Shown here in pieces: positions 8,505 through 17,160 of a stretch of DNA of 64,000 nt (positions are counted from its first letter, which is position 1; each line of letters opens with the position of its first letter). The position numbers were made by a program, and so were the translations under genes. The notes under the pieces were generated by a model that saw only the letters and a program-made list of their open reading frames with translations, was not told the origin of the DNA and did not search any database. The stretch is from Mycoplana rhizolycopersici (GTDB taxonomy: Bacteria > Pseudomonadota > Alphaproteobacteria > Rhizobiales > Rhizobiaceae): NCBI RefSeq assembly GCF_013378445.1, contig NZ_JABXYK010000001.1, positions 62,001-126,000 on the forward strand. The letters run 5' to 3'.

Positions 8505-8534
8505 CTGGTGGCATCACCCAGGATAAAAAAATGC
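8505..8534 (+). ncRNA. preQ1-I riboswitch
   Basis: A compact H-type pseudoknot directly at the start of the transporter gene. P1 is CUGG (8505-8508) with CCAG (8518-8521). The loop UGGCAUCAC ends in AC (8516-8517), where C8517 fits the cytosine that pairs with preQ1 next to the 3' strand of P1. The A-rich tail GAUAAAAAA (8522-8530) matches the conserved AUAAAAAA, and P2 is GCAU (8511-8514) with AUGC (8531-8534). The Shine-Dalgarno AGGA lies in P1/tail and the start codon AUG lies in P2, so ligand binding would block translation. PreQ1-I switches are known ahead of queuosine genes, including DUF165 transporters. Confidence 0.85.
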
Positions 8535-9172
8535 AGGCGAACCGCATTACCCTCATCTATGTCCTCCTGATGACGCTCGTCGTCGTCGCCTCGAACATTT
8601 TCGTGCAGTATCCGCTGCCGGGCACGCTTTTCGGTATCAGCCTCGGTGACATCCTCACCTTCGGCGCCTTCACCTATCCCGTAGCCTTCCTCGTCACCGA
8701 TCTGACCAATCGCCAGTTCGGCCCGCGCACCGCGCGCAAGGTGGTCGTCGCAGGCTTTGCCGTCGCGATCGTCTTCTCCTTCGCCGTCGCCAGCCCCAGG
8801 ATCGCCATCGCATCCGGGACGGCCTTCCTGCTCGGCCAGTTGCTGGATATCTCCGTCTTCAACAAGCTGCGCCGGCAGACCTGGTGGCGTGCGCCGCTGG
8901 TCGGCTCCCTGGTCGGCTCGGCGCTCGATACGCTGATCTTCTTCTCCATAGCCTTTGCCCCCGCCTTCGTGGTGCTCGGCCCCAACGAGCCGTTCGCGAT
9001 CGAGCATGCGCCGGTCCTCGGCCTCTTTGCTGCAGAAGCACAGCGCTGGATCTCCTGGGCGATCACCGATTTCGGCGTAAAGTTGCTGATGGGCCTGGTG
9101 ATGCTCCTGCCCTATGGCGCGCTGATGAGCACGCTGAAGCCCATGCCGGCTGCGGAGAAGGCCTCGGCCTGA
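8531..9172 (+). CDS. yhhQ: Queuosine-precursor transporter, VUT/DUF165 family
   Basis: A 213-residue inner-membrane protein with about six membrane segments, of the COG1738/DUF165 (YhhQ) family that imports preQ0/preQ1 for making the tRNA modification queuosine. Family features are the N-terminal YVLLMTLVVVASNIFVQYPL, the conserved GDILTFGAFTYPVAFLVTDLTN (about residues 37-58) and DTLIFFSIAF. The start at 8531 is fixed by the AGGA 7 nt upstream and by the riboswitch, whose pseudoknot includes this codon; an in-frame ATG at 8444 lies inside the rpmB terminator. Regulation is probably by preQ1 at the level of translation. A strong terminator follows. Confidence 0.92.
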   Translation: MQANRITLIYVLLMTLVVVASNIFVQYPLPGTLFGISLGDILTFGAFTYPVAFLVTDLTNRQFGPRTARKVVVAGFAVAIVFSFAVASPRIAIASGTAFLLGQLLDISVFNKLRRQTWWRAPLVGSLVGSALDTLIFFSIAFAPAFVVLGPNEPFAIEHAPVLGLFAAEAQRWISWAITDFGVKLLMGLVMLLPYGALMSTLKPMPAAEKASA

Positions 9173-9192
9173 CCAGTTGAAGATGCTTCCAA

Positions 9193-9223
9193 CGGGCCGC
9201 CCGGCAACCGGGCGGCCCGTTTT
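9193..9223 (+). terminator. Strong rho-independent terminator
   Basis: CGGGCCGCCCGG and CCGGGCGGCCCG form a perfect 12-bp GC stem with a CAA loop, followed by TTTT. It ends transcription of the queuosine-precursor transporter just before the convergent phytase-like gene. Confidence 0.9.
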
Positions 9224-9228
9224 GCGTT

Positions 9229-10230
9229 TCAGAGGCCGCCTGTCAGGCGGAATTCCAGCATCAGGTTCCGCTGCAGGATCGAGTGGTTGTCGTCGGAAAC
9301 GAGGATGATGCGGACGTCGCCATCCGGCAGTTGCATCACGTCGATCCCTTCCATGTTGTCGATCTGATGGCTCATGTCGGCATCCATCAGCACCTCTCCG
9401 TCAACTACCGCGCCGGGGCGAATGTCCGCGCCTTTGATGCGGCGGATGCGCATGCCGATCCCGTCGGAGAGCCGGAAGCGGCGTTCGAGCAGCAGCAGGT
9501 CTCCATCCGGCAGAAAGGCGCCGTCGGTGACGTCATAGGGATCGTTGCGGACGACGGCGAAGGTGCCTTTCGCCGGCCCGTCAAGAATGGCTGCAAACAG
9601 GTTACCCTGCCTGTCGAGGCTGCGTTCGGCGACGATCACCGGCGCGCCGGCAAGCGGCCCGTCGACGGGAGCCATCACCAGCGTCTCGAAGCCGCGGTTG
9701 TTGCGCAGTTCCGAACGCGGGAACGGAAGCGGATAGCTGGCTTTGGGTGCCGAAGTCTCGAAGCCCGGATCGGGATAGACGTCCACCCGGTGGCGCTGCT
9801 CGAAGCTGACGATCGCCGCTCCCGGCGCCAGTGCCAGCCCTTCCGCATCGACGAGCGTTTTCGCCTTCTCGGGCTCGCCCCTGGCGTTGAGCATCGGCGT
9901 GATCTTCACCTCGGCAAAGCCCGACAGCGCCCCCTCGCCGTCGCGTTCGATCACCCCCGTCATCCAGTGCCCGGTATCCAGCGCAGCGACGAAATGCCTC
10001 TGGTCAGGACGGAACCGGATGGAGGACATCGCCCCCACGAGCTTGTTCGAAGATGTGAAGGTGATGCCGCCGACGAACTCCAGCTTGCCGAAGGCTCGCT
10101 GCCCGGAGCCTACGGCGAAATGCTCGATCGTGCTGCTGTCGATTTCGAGCGCGACGCTGGTTGCCGAACCGGGCGCGGCAATGACGCTCGCGGCCAGCGC
10201 CAGGGCAAAGAGGGCGGACAGTCGCGTCAT
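9229..10230 (-). CDS. Esterase-like/phytase-like secreted protein (PF13449)
   Basis: A 333-residue protein with a signal peptide (MTRLSALFALALAASVIAAPGSA, cleavage near residue 23) and a beta-propeller-like domain of the 'esterase-like activity of phytase' family. Recognisable family segments are FVGGITF near residue 53, LDTGHWM, DAEGLAL, NNRGFETL, DVTDGAFLPDGDLLLLERRF and NMEGIDV, the last with the acidic residues probably involved in metal binding. It would act in the periplasm or outside the cell. Whether it releases phosphate or cleaves esters is not shown. It lies 52 bp upstream of cobT's stop... on the same strand order, so it is downstream of cobT and could be co-transcribed. Confidence 0.8.
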   Translation of the reverse strand: MTRLSALFALALAASVIAAPGSATSVALEIDSSTIEHFAVGSGQRAFGKLEFVGGITFTSSNKLVGAMSSIRFRPDQRHFVAALDTGHWMTGVIERDGEGALSGFAEVKITPMLNARGEPEKAKTLVDAEGLALAPGAAIVSFEQRHRVDVYPDPGFETSAPKASYPLPFPRSELRNNRGFETLVMAPVDGPLAGAPVIVAERSLDRQGNLFAAILDGPAKGTFAVVRNDPYDVTDGAFLPDGDLLLLERRFRLSDGIGMRIRRIKGADIRPGAVVDGEVLMDADMSHQIDNMEGIDVMQLPDGDVRIILVSDDNHSILQRNLMLEFRLTGGL

Positions 10231-10282
10231 TGGCTCTCCATGCCAAGCAAGCGCGCAACGCCGCCCGGGCTGAAATTTCTCG

Positions 10283-12187
10283 TCAGCCGGCCCGGCGCAG
10301 GCCGGCCGGCCGTCTGCGGCTCGTCGTCTCGTCGGCGAAGAGCCCAGCCAACTGTTCAGTCATGGCCCCCGCAAGCTCGTCCGCATCGACGATCGTGACG
10401 GCGCGCCGATAGTAGCGCGTGACGTCATGGCCGATGCCGATCGCCAGCAGTTCGACGGGCGAACGCGTCTCGATCTGTTCGATCACCGCGCGCAGGTGCC
10501 GTTCCAGATAATTCCCGGGATTGACGGACAGCGTGGAATCGTCGACCGGCGCGCCGTCGGAGATCATCATCAGAATACGGCGTTGTTCGGGCCGCGCCAA
10601 AAGCCGGTTGTGCGCCCAGATCAGCGCCTCGCCGTCGATGTTCTCCTTCAGGAGCCCTTCGCGCATCATCAGCCCGAGATTGCGCCGGGCGCGCCGCCAG
10701 GGGGCATCTGCCGACTTGTAGATGATGTGGCGAAGGTCGTTCAGGCGGCCGGGCGTCTGTGGCTTGCCGCTGCCAAGCCATTTCTCGCGCGACTGTCCGC
10801 CCTTCCAGGCCTTCGTCGTAAAGCCGAGGATCTCCGCCTTGACGCCGCAACGCTCCAGCGTGCGGGCCAGAATGTCGGCACAGGTGGCCGCTACCGTGAT
10901 CGGCCGGCCGCGCATCGAGCCGGAATTGTCGATGAGAAGCGTCACCACCGTGTCGCGGAAATTCGTATCCTTCTCGCGCTTGAACGAGAGCGGCTGCATG
11001 GGGTCTATAATAACGCGCTGCAGGCGGGCCGGATCGAGATAGCCCTCCTCCAGGTCAAATTCCCAGGAGCGGTTCTGCTGCGCCATCAGCCGGCGCTGAA
11101 GGCGGTTTGCAAGCCGCCCCACCGCGCCCTGCAGGTGCGACAGCTGCTTGTCGAGGAAGGCCCGCAGCCGATCGAGCTCGGCTTCGTCGCACAGCTCCTC
11201 GGCAGCGATCGTCTCGTCGAATTCCTCGGTGAAGACCGAATAGTCGACCTTCTCGTTGAAATCGCCGAAGATGCTCGGACGCCGGACCTCGCCGGGCGTC
11301 TCACTGTCTTCGCTGTCCTCGTCGGCGAGTTCGTCGTCGGAAATCTCCGCGCCGTCCATCTCGCCTTCTTCCATCTGGTCCTGGGCGGTCTCGTTCTCGT
11401 CGGCCGGTGCTGCCTCTTCGCCGGCTTCCTCCTGCGATTCGCTCTCGTCTTCCTCGTTGCTGCGCGGCTGGTCCTCGTCGGTCTCGCTGTCCTGGTCGTC
11501 CTGCTCCGTATCCTCCTCGCCGATGTCCTCGGCGACGTTCATGGAGGCGAGCATGTGCCGGACGATCTTGGCGAAGGCCTGCTGGTCGTTGATCGCAGCC
11601 GAGAGACCGCCGAAGTCGGCGCCGGCCTTGTCCTCGATGAAGCCGCGCCACAGGTCCAGCACCTGGCCGGCCGATTCCGGCGCCTGCTGGCCGGTCAGCT
11701 TCTCCCGCACGAGCAGCGCCACCGCTTCTTCCAGCGGTGCGTCCGCCTGGCGGGTGATCGCGCCGAAGTTGGCCCGGGTATATTTTTCGCTGAGCATCGA
11801 GGAGATGTTCTGCGCCATGCCGCTCATGCGGTTGGAACCGATCGCCTCGACGCGGGCCTGTTCCACCGCATCGAAGATTGCGCGCGCATCCGATCCCGGC
11901 GGCGACATGGTCGCGTGGATGCGGGGGTCGTGGCATGCCTTGCGCAGCGCCATGGAATCGCCAAGCCCGCGCGTCACGGAAAGCTCCTCGCGCGTCGGCC
12001 GCTTGGAGAGCTCCGGCAGGCGCATGCGCTCGCCGGTCAGGCCTGGCCGCTCATTGGCGAACACCACCTCGATCTCGGCATCGCCGGCGACCGAGCGGAT
12101 GCAGCCGGTCAGTGCCCGCCGAAAAGGCTCGACATCGACCGGAGCGCCGGGTCTCGGCCTTGAATTGTCACCGCGAGCTGCTGCCAT
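10283..12187 (-). CDS. cobT: Aerobic cobaltochelatase subunit CobT
   Basis: A 634-residue cytosolic subunit of the CobN-CobS-CobT complex, which inserts Co2+ into hydrogenobyrinic acid a,c-diamide in aerobic cobalamin synthesis. The N-terminal domain (residues 1-210) is typical ([14 protein letters not shown]). A very acidic linker (about 219-300) follows, then a C-terminal von Willebrand A domain whose MIDAS reads DNSGSM near residue 420. Length agrees with Pseudomonas denitrificans CobT (~630). CobT and CobS assemble like a magnesium chelatase D/I pair. It lies 18 bp downstream of cobS. CobN, the catalytic subunit, is not in the window. Confidence 0.96.
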   Translation of the reverse strand: MAAARGDNSRPRPGAPVDVEPFRRALTGCIRSVAGDAEIEVVFANERPGLTGERMRLPELSKRPTREELSVTRGLGDSMALRKACHDPRIHATMSPPGSDARAIFDAVEQARVEAIGSNRMSGMAQNISSMLSEKYTRANFGAITRQADAPLEEAVALLVREKLTGQQAPESAGQVLDLWRGFIEDKAGADFGGLSAAINDQQAFAKIVRHMLASMNVAEDIGEEDTEQDDQDSETDEDQPRSNEEDESESQEEAGEEAAPADENETAQDQMEEGEMDGAEISDDELADEDSEDSETPGEVRRPSIFGDFNEKVDYSVFTEEFDETIAAEELCDEAELDRLRAFLDKQLSHLQGAVGRLANRLQRRLMAQQNRSWEFDLEEGYLDPARLQRVIIDPMQPLSFKREKDTNFRDTVVTLLIDNSGSMRGRPITVAATCADILARTLERCGVKAEILGFTTKAWKGGQSREKWLGSGKPQTPGRLNDLRHIIYKSADAPWRRARRNLGLMMREGLLKENIDGEALIWAHNRLLARPEQRRILMMISDGAPVDDSTLSVNPGNYLERHLRAVIEQIETRSPVELLAIGIGHDVTRYYRRAVTIVDADELAGAMTEQLAGLFADETTSRRRPAGLRRAG

Positions 12188-12205
12188 GTTTCACCCGAGC
12201 GGCCC

Positions 12206-13204
12206 TCAGGCCGTCGCCTCCAGCACGATGTTGGCAGCACTTTCCTTGAGCTCCACGCCGAAGGCGCGCTGATAGTGCTCGGCCACCAGCGGCCGCTCCA
12301 GCTCGTCGCACTTGTTGAGGAAGGTGACACGGAAGGCAAAGGCGATGTCGCCGAAGATCTCGGCATTCTCCGCCCAGGTGATTACCGTACGCGGGCTCAT
12401 CACCGTCGAAAGATCGCCGTTGATGAAGGCCGCGCGCGTCAGGTCGGCGACGCGCACCATGCGCGAGATCGTATCGCGGCCATCCTTCTTGCTCGACAGC
12501 GTCTTCACCTTCGCGGCGACGATGTCGACTTCATTGTCGTGCGGCAGGTAGTTCAGCGTTGTCACGATCGACCAGCGGTCCATCTGCGCCTGATTGATCT
12601 GCTGCGTGCCGTGATAGAGGCCGGTCGTATCGCCGAGGCCGACGGTATTGGCGGTCGCGAACAGACGGAAGGCCGGGTGCGGGCGGATGACGCGGCTCTG
12701 ATCGAGCAGCGTCAGGCGGCCGGACGATTCCAGCACGCGCTGGATGACGAACATGACGTCCGGGCGGCCCGCGTCGTACTCGTCGAAGACGAGCGCGACA
12801 TTGTGCTGGTAGGCCCAGGGCAGGATGCCGTCCTTGAATTCGGTGACCTGCAGGCCGTCCTTCACAACGATGGCGTCCTTGCCGACGAGGTCGATCCGGC
12901 TGACATGGCTGTCGAGGTTGACGCGCACGCACGGCCAGTTGAGGCGGGCTGCAACCTGCTCGATATGGGTGGACTTTCCGGTCCCGTGATAGCCGGAAAC
13001 CATGACGCGGCGGTTGTGGGCGAAGCCGGCAAGGATGGCAAGCGTCGTCTGGCGGTCGAACAGGTAGTCCGGGTCAAGGTCAGGGACATAGGCATCGGCC
13101 TTGGAGTAGGCCGGCACGCGCAGGTCCGTGTCGATGCCGAAGACCTCCCGAACCGAAACGGTGGTATCCGGGAGGTTGGAAATGTCGAGGTCCATCTTGC
13201 TCAT
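12206..13204 (-). CDS. cobS: Aerobic cobaltochelatase subunit CobS (AAA+)
   Basis: A 332-residue AAA+ ATPase that, as a hexamer with CobT, drives cobalt insertion by CobN. Walker A is [10 protein letters not shown] (K77), Walker B is [10 protein letters not shown] (D141-E142), and the sensor region is [16 protein letters not shown]. The length equals that of the characterised P. denitrificans protein. The start at 13204 gives [23 protein letters not shown], the usual N terminus. The gene order J-domain gene, cobS, cobT on one strand is a conserved rhizobial arrangement. No cobalamin riboswitch is seen upstream; the gap to the J-domain gene is only 60 bp. Confidence 0.97.
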   Translation of the reverse strand: MSKMDLDISNLPDTTVSVREVFGIDTDLRVPAYSKADAYVPDLDPDYLFDRQTTLAILAGFAHNRRVMVSGYHGTGKSTHIEQVAARLNWPCVRVNLDSHVSRIDLVGKDAIVVKDGLQVTEFKDGILPWAYQHNVALVFDEYDAGRPDVMFVIQRVLESSGRLTLLDQSRVIRPHPAFRLFATANTVGLGDTTGLYHGTQQINQAQMDRWSIVTTLNYLPHDNEVDIVAAKVKTLSSKKDGRDTISRMVRVADLTRAAFINGDLSTVMSPRTVITWAENAEIFGDIAFAFRVTFLNKCDELERPLVAEHYQRAFGVELKESAANIVLEATA

Positions 13205-13264
13205 AATGTCTCCGCAGCAGACGCCGCTCGCATCCGCCCTATGTCCTGTTGCTGCCGACCTGCT

Positions 13265-13888
13265 CTAGCAGAAGCCGGCCTGCTTTAACAATTGATATGC
13301 TTGAATGACGGCCCGAAAACGCTCCTCGGATCCTCTGTCTCCGCCATTTGCGTCGGGATGGTGTTTTTTGACAAGCCCCTTGTAGGCGGCCTTGATGTCT
13401 TCGGTCGTCGCGTTGGCATGCAGGCCGAGCGTATCGAAGGCCTTGGCCTCCAGCGTCTTCAGCTTGCGGGTCCGCGGCTCCATGCGCGGACCTCTCCCGC
13501 GACCCTCGTTGACGAAGCCGAAGGGGTCGCGAATGCGCTGGTTTGCGCCGGCCGTGCCCGAGCGCACGTTGCCATGCGCCGGGCCGTTCTTGGAGGACTT
13601 GTTGACGCCGATGGTCCAGGTCGGGCGATGACCGGTGATCGCCTCCTTCTGGTAGCGGGCGATCTCCGTATCCGACAGGCCGGAGAAGTAGTTGTAGCCC
13701 TTGTTGTATTCCTTGACGTGCTCGAAGCAGAACAGGAAGAACTGGCCCTCGGCATTGCGGCCGACCGGCGCACGGTGGGCCCCGGGCTTGTCGCAACCGT
13801 CCCATTGGCACGTCGGCGCGACGGGCTCCGGTCGCTCGACACGCCGGCGCGTCCGGATCCGGTCGAAGTATTTGGAATCGAGTTTCAT
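13265..13888 (-). CDS. J-domain protein with N-terminal Cys/His cluster
   Basis: A 207-residue protein with an unusual layout: the J domain is C-terminal (about residues 148-205, with HPD at 177-179 in KKHHPDANGG), so it should stimulate an Hsp70 ATPase. The N-terminal half carries C27, C32, C54 and H57 (CQWDGC and FCFEH), which could bind a zinc ion. There is no Gly/Phe-rich region or classic DnaJ zinc repeat, so it is not the general DnaJ. The start at 13888 gives MKLDSKYFDRIRTRRR; the longer frame reads back over bolA. It is divergent from bolA and 60 bp upstream of cobS. A role in cobaltochelatase assembly is only a guess from position. Confidence 0.85.
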   Translation of the reverse strand: MKLDSKYFDRIRTRRRVERPEPVAPTCQWDGCDKPGAHRAPVGRNAEGQFFLFCFEHVKEYNKGYNYFSGLSDTEIARYQKEAITGHRPTWTIGVNKSSKNGPAHGNVRSGTAGANQRIRDPFGFVNEGRGRGPRMEPRTRKLKTLEAKAFDTLGLHANATTEDIKAAYKGLVKKHHPDANGGDRGSEERFRAVIQAYQLLKQAGFC

Positions 13889-14012
13889 GGGTCCAATTAT
13901 GGGGCTCGCAGACGAGCACAACAAGAATTGACAAAGCGGATTGTTGCTGGCTTTTTGGGACCATTTTCGTGCAGAAAGCTCGCGTTCCAACACGCGCTTC
14001 GAAGGCAGACGA

Positions 14013-14294
14013 ATGTCAGTGAAATCCCGGATTGAATATAGGTTGGCGCAGGCGCTTTCACCAGATCGGCTCGAAGTGATCAACGAGAGCCACCTGCACG
14101 CCGGCCACCAGCCGGCGTTCGATGGCGGCGGCGAAACCCATATGCGCATCCGCATCGTATCGGCGAGCTTTGCCGGCCTCAGTCGCGTTGCACGCCACCG
14201 AATGGTCAACGAACTCGTCAAGCCGGAATTCGACGCGGGCCTGCACGCATTGGCGATCGAGGCTGCGGCACCGGGCGAGCCGGTGCGCTGGTAG
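14013..14294 (+). CDS. BolA family protein
   Basis: A 93-residue small protein of the BolA/IbaG family. The helix-turn region and signature are seen as EVINESHLHAGH (residues ~24-35) followed by THMRIRIVSASFAGLSRVARHRMVNELV. The histidine in the loop is the usual ligand for a shared [2Fe-2S] cluster with a monothiol glutaredoxin. BolA proteins take part in Fe-S cluster transfer and iron regulation. The start at 14013 (MSVKSRIEYRL) has GAAGG 9 nt upstream; the longer frame would reach into the divergent promoter. It is convergent with corC. Confidence 0.9.
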   Translation: MSVKSRIEYRLAQALSPDRLEVINESHLHAGHQPAFDGGGETHMRIRIVSASFAGLSRVARHRMVNELVKPEFDAGLHALAIEAAAPGEPVRW

Positions 14295-14308
14295 TGGTGC
14301 GCGGTTAG

Positions 14309-15163
14309 TCAGGGCTGCCGCTCGGCAGCGTCGGCCGTACGAATACGCAGGCGCGTGATCCGGTTTTTCACGCGCTTCATCACGATGAAGCGCTTGCCGT
14401 GGAAGGTGAAGGCCTGCCGCTCCTCGGGAATCGACTTCGATTCGTGGATCACGAGGCCTGCGATCGTCGTCGCCTCCTCGTCCGGCAGCGACCAATCCAG
14501 CGCGCGATTGAGGTCGCGGATGGCAACGCTGCCCTCGACGACGATCGAGCCGTCCGCCTCCTGGCGCACGCCCTGGATGTCGATGTCGCGTTCGTCCGAG
14601 ACGTCGCCGACGATTTCCTCCAGAATGTCGCTGAGCGTCACGAGACCCTGCACCTCGCCATATTCGTCGACCACGACGGCAAGGTGCCTGTTCCGCCGCA
14701 GGAACGCGTTCAACTGCTCGCGCAGGCTGGTCGTATCCGGCACGAACCACGGCTTTTCCGCGATCCTGACGATGTCGATCGTGGCAGGCTCCGCACCCGG
14801 CTCCACCAGCGCGCGCAACAGGTTTGTGCGATGGACGACGCCGATGATGTTGTCGGCCGAACCACGCCAGAGCGGAAGCCGCGTAAAGGGACCGTCGAGC
14901 ACCGCCCGCACGATGGCTTCGGGTGCTTCGTCGGCGTTCAGGCCGCGCATGGCGGTCCGGTGCACCATGACGTCGGAGACTTCGAGCTCATCGAGTTCGG
15001 ACATCCCCTGCCCCTTGTCCCGCTCCACCCTTGAAGTGATACCTTCCCGCCCGGCAGCCTCGCCGGCGCGTCCGTCGGCGAACGAAAGCGGGGCCGCGTC
15101 CCGCCCGGCCGTCAGGCCGAACAACCCGAATAGCCGCTGCAGGATGTCGGTTCGCGAGATCAT
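14309..15163 (-). CDS. corC: CorC/HlyC-type CBS-pair protein
   Basis: A 284-residue protein with two CBS motifs (about residues 62-180; VSDVMVHRTAM and HLAVVVDEYGEVQGLVTLSDILEEIVGDV) and a C-terminal CorC/HlyC domain (residues ~195-275). It lacks the membrane-spanning DUF21 domain of CNNM-type proteins, so, like E. coli CorC, it is cytosolic and has been linked to Mg/Co efflux. An older 'haemolysin' label for this family has little support. Its ATG overlaps the aroB stop (ATGA), so it is translated with aroB. It is the last gene of the aroK-aroB-corC transcript. Confidence 0.87.
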   Translation of the reverse strand: MISRTDILQRLFGLFGLTAGRDAAPLSFADGRAGEAAGREGITSRVERDKGQGMSELDELEVSDVMVHRTAMRGLNADEAPEAIVRAVLDGPFTRLPLWRGSADNIIGVVHRTNLLRALVEPGAEPATIDIVRIAEKPWFVPDTTSLREQLNAFLRRNRHLAVVVDEYGEVQGLVTLSDILEEIVGDVSDERDIDIQGVRQEADGSIVVEGSVAIRDLNRALDWSLPDEEATTIAGLVIHESKSIPEERQAFTFHGKRFIVMKRVKNRITRLRIRTADAAERQP

Positions 15164-16293
15164 TTCGGATATTTGTCCTTGAGGAACGCCAGGACTTCTG
15201 AGGGCGGCACGTCATCGGCGACGAAGGACTGCCCGATACCGCGCGTGAGGATGAAGGTCAGCTTGCCGGACTTGACTTTCTTGTCCTGCGCGATCGCATC
15301 CATCAGGGTTTCGGCCGGCGGCAGGCTGCCCGGAATCTGGGCCATCGATATCGGCAAGCCGACCTCGCCCAGATGCGCCTCGACACGGCGGGCGTCGTCG
15401 GGGCTTGCAAGGTTCATCCGCGCGGAAAACTGATGCGCCAGCACCATGCCGATCGATACCCCTTCGCCGTGCACCAGACGACGGCTGTCGTATTCCGTTG
15501 CCGCCTCCAGCGCATGGCCGAAGGTGTGGCCGAGATTGAGCAGGGCGCGCAGGCCGTTCTCGCGCTCGTCGGCGGCGACGACATCGGCCTTCGCCTGGCA
15601 ACTGGTCGCGATCGCCTCTATCCGGGCATCGCCTCCGGCAAAAATGTCGCGCCAGTTCTTTTCGAGCCACGCAAAGAACTCCGGCTTGTCGATCAAGCCG
15701 TATTTGGCGACCTCGGCATAGCCGGCGGCAAACTCGCGCGGCGAAAGCGTGTCCAGAACGTCGGTATCGGCAAGCACGAGGTCGGGCTGGTGGAAGACGC
15801 CGATCAGGTTCTTGCCGTGGCGGGAGTTGATGCCGGTCTTGCCGCCGACGGAAGAATCGACCTGGGCGAGAAGCGAAGTCGGCACCTGGATGAAGCGCGA
15901 GCCGCGGCGTACGATGCCGGCAGCGAAGCCCGTGAGGTCGCCGATGACGCCGCCGCCGAGCGCCACCACCGCATCGTTGCGCTCGATGCGCGCGCCGAGC
16001 ACGCTGTCGCAGACGTCCATCAGATGCGGAAAGCTCTTGGTCTTTTCGCCCGCCGGCAGCACCAGCGAGACGGCCTGAATTCCGCCTCCCGCGAGAGAGC
16101 GCATGAACGGCTCGAGATAGATCGGAGCAACATGTTCGTCGGTGATCACCGCGACCCGCCGCCCCTTCATCCGGCTGCTGATTTCCGCGCCCGCCGCGGC
16201 GATAAGCCCGGGACCGATCAGGATGTCATAAGAGCGGTCACCAAGATCGACGCGAACGCTGCGCCGGGCGGGGGAGGAAGGGGCTTCGGTCAT
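15160..16293 (-). CDS. aroB: 3-dehydroquinate synthase
   Basis: A 377-residue cytosolic enzyme, second step of the shikimate pathway: DAHP to 3-dehydroquinate, needing NAD+ and a divalent metal. The NAD-binding segment is ALGGGVIGDLTGFAAG, followed by RGSRFIQVPTSLLAQVDSSVGGKTGIN. The metal-site histidines lie in LNLGHTFGHALE and LVHGEGVSIGM. The start at 16293 (MTEAPSSPARR) is chosen, but a GTG four codons upstream (16305) overlaps the aroK stop as GTGA, which would be the coupled start; the two cannot be separated from sequence alone. Gene order aroK-aroB-corC is a conserved block in rhizobia. Confidence 0.96.
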   Translation of the reverse strand: MTEAPSSPARRSVRVDLGDRSYDILIGPGLIAAAGAEISSRMKGRRVAVITDEHVAPIYLEPFMRSLAGGGIQAVSLVLPAGEKTKSFPHLMDVCDSVLGARIERNDAVVALGGGVIGDLTGFAAGIVRRGSRFIQVPTSLLAQVDSSVGGKTGINSRHGKNLIGVFHQPDLVLADTDVLDTLSPREFAAGYAEVAKYGLIDKPEFFAWLEKNWRDIFAGGDARIEAIATSCQAKADVVAADERENGLRALLNLGHTFGHALEAATEYDSRRLVHGEGVSIGMVLAHQFSARMNLASPDDARRVEAHLGEVGLPISMAQIPGSLPPAETLMDAIAQDKKVKSGKLTFILTRGIGQSFVADDVPPSEVLAFLKDKYPK

Positions 16294-16301
16294 GGGTTCC
16301 G

Positions 16302-16886
16302 TCACGTCTGTTTGTCGGCGCTGGCGGCGATAGCTGCCAGAACGGCCTCTGCTATGATTTCCTTCCGGACGTCGCGCGACTGGACCGTGAGATCCGCCTC
16401 CGCATAGATCGGATAGCGCGTGTTCATCAGGTTTTCCAGGGTCTGCCGGGGGTTTTCGGTCTTCAGGAGCGGCCGCGTGTCGCGCTTGTTGACGCGCTCC
16501 CACAACACGTCGATATCGGCCTTCAGCCAGACGGTGAGACCACCACGCTTGATGTGCCGGCGCGTCCGCTCGTTGATGAAAGCGCCACCACCCGTAGAGA
16601 CGACGCGGGGCCCGGTCTTCAAAAGGCGCTTCAGCACCCGCCCTTCCAGCGCCCGGAACTCGTCTTCGCCATAGGCTGCGAACAGGTCGGTGATCGACAT
16701 GCGCGAAACGCGTTCGATCTCGTGGTCGGAATCGATGAAGGGAACGGAAAGCGAATGGGCCAAAAGCCTGCCGATGGCTGATTTTCCAGCGCCCATCAAT
16801 CCGACCAGAACGAGATTGCGGCTGCCGAGCGCAATGCGCGCTCTCTGCACGAGGTCTGGGTGGGCGGTTTCCAGCAGGCCGTTCAT
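16302..16886 (-). CDS. aroK: Shikimate kinase
   Basis: A 194-residue kinase that phosphorylates shikimate at the 3-OH. The P loop is [12 protein letters not shown] (K35), DSDHEIE gives the metal/shikimate-binding aspartates, the shikimate-site segment is STGGGAF, and RPLL marks the LID arginine. The start at 16886 ([17 protein letters not shown]) is supported by the usual ~20-residue N-terminal helix before the kinase core; a longer frame to 17060 crosses the divergent gene. First gene of the aroK-aroB-corC unit and divergent from the small membrane gene and xerD. Confidence 0.95.
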   Translation of the reverse strand: MNGLLETAHPDLVQRARIALGSRNLVLVGLMGAGKSAIGRLLAHSLSVPFIDSDHEIERVSRMSITDLFAAYGEDEFRALEGRVLKRLLKTGPRVVSTGGGAFINERTRRHIKRGGLTVWLKADIDVLWERVNKRDTRPLLKTENPRQTLENLMNTRYPIYAEADLTVQSRDVRKEIIAEAVLAAIAASADKQT

Positions 16887-17010
16887 CAAGCGGTTCCGAT
16901 TGTTGCTCGAACCGGTATCTGCAAAACCGGCGGAAGCGTCAAGTGGCAGCGGCGCCTTGCGCTTGCTGCCTCGCGGGGCGATATAGGGAGACGGTTCCAC
17001 GGAGTGCGCA

Positions 17011-17160
17011 ATGCCCACCCTATTCCGCTTTCTGTTCTTTTGCGCGGTCATCGCGGGCATCGTCTACGGCATCATGGTCGCACTGGTCACCTTCGTGGAA
17101 CCCCGCCCGCGCGACGTTACCATTCGAATTCCCTCAGAGCGGGTCAACACGCAGCCATGA
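17011..17160 (+). CDS. 49-residue single-span membrane protein
   Basis: A short reading frame preceded by GGAG 7 nt upstream of its ATG. The protein begins [20 protein letters not shown] and has one membrane helix (residues ~5-28), then a basic/proline tail with [16 protein letters not shown]. Its TGA overlaps the xerD ATG (ATGA), the coupling seen elsewhere in this window, which argues that it is translated. No function is known. Rhizobial genomes often have a small 'hypothetical' gene here (recalled, not searched). It could tune xerD translation. Confidence 0.7.
   Translation: MPTLFRFLFFCAVIAGIVYGIMVALVTFVEPRPRDVTIRIPSERVNTQP

Noticed and set aside
10427-12163. A 578-codon plus-strand frame opposite cobT
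   Set aside because: It mirrors the cobT coding strand in GC-rich DNA, has no domain, and its composition is that of an antisense shadow.
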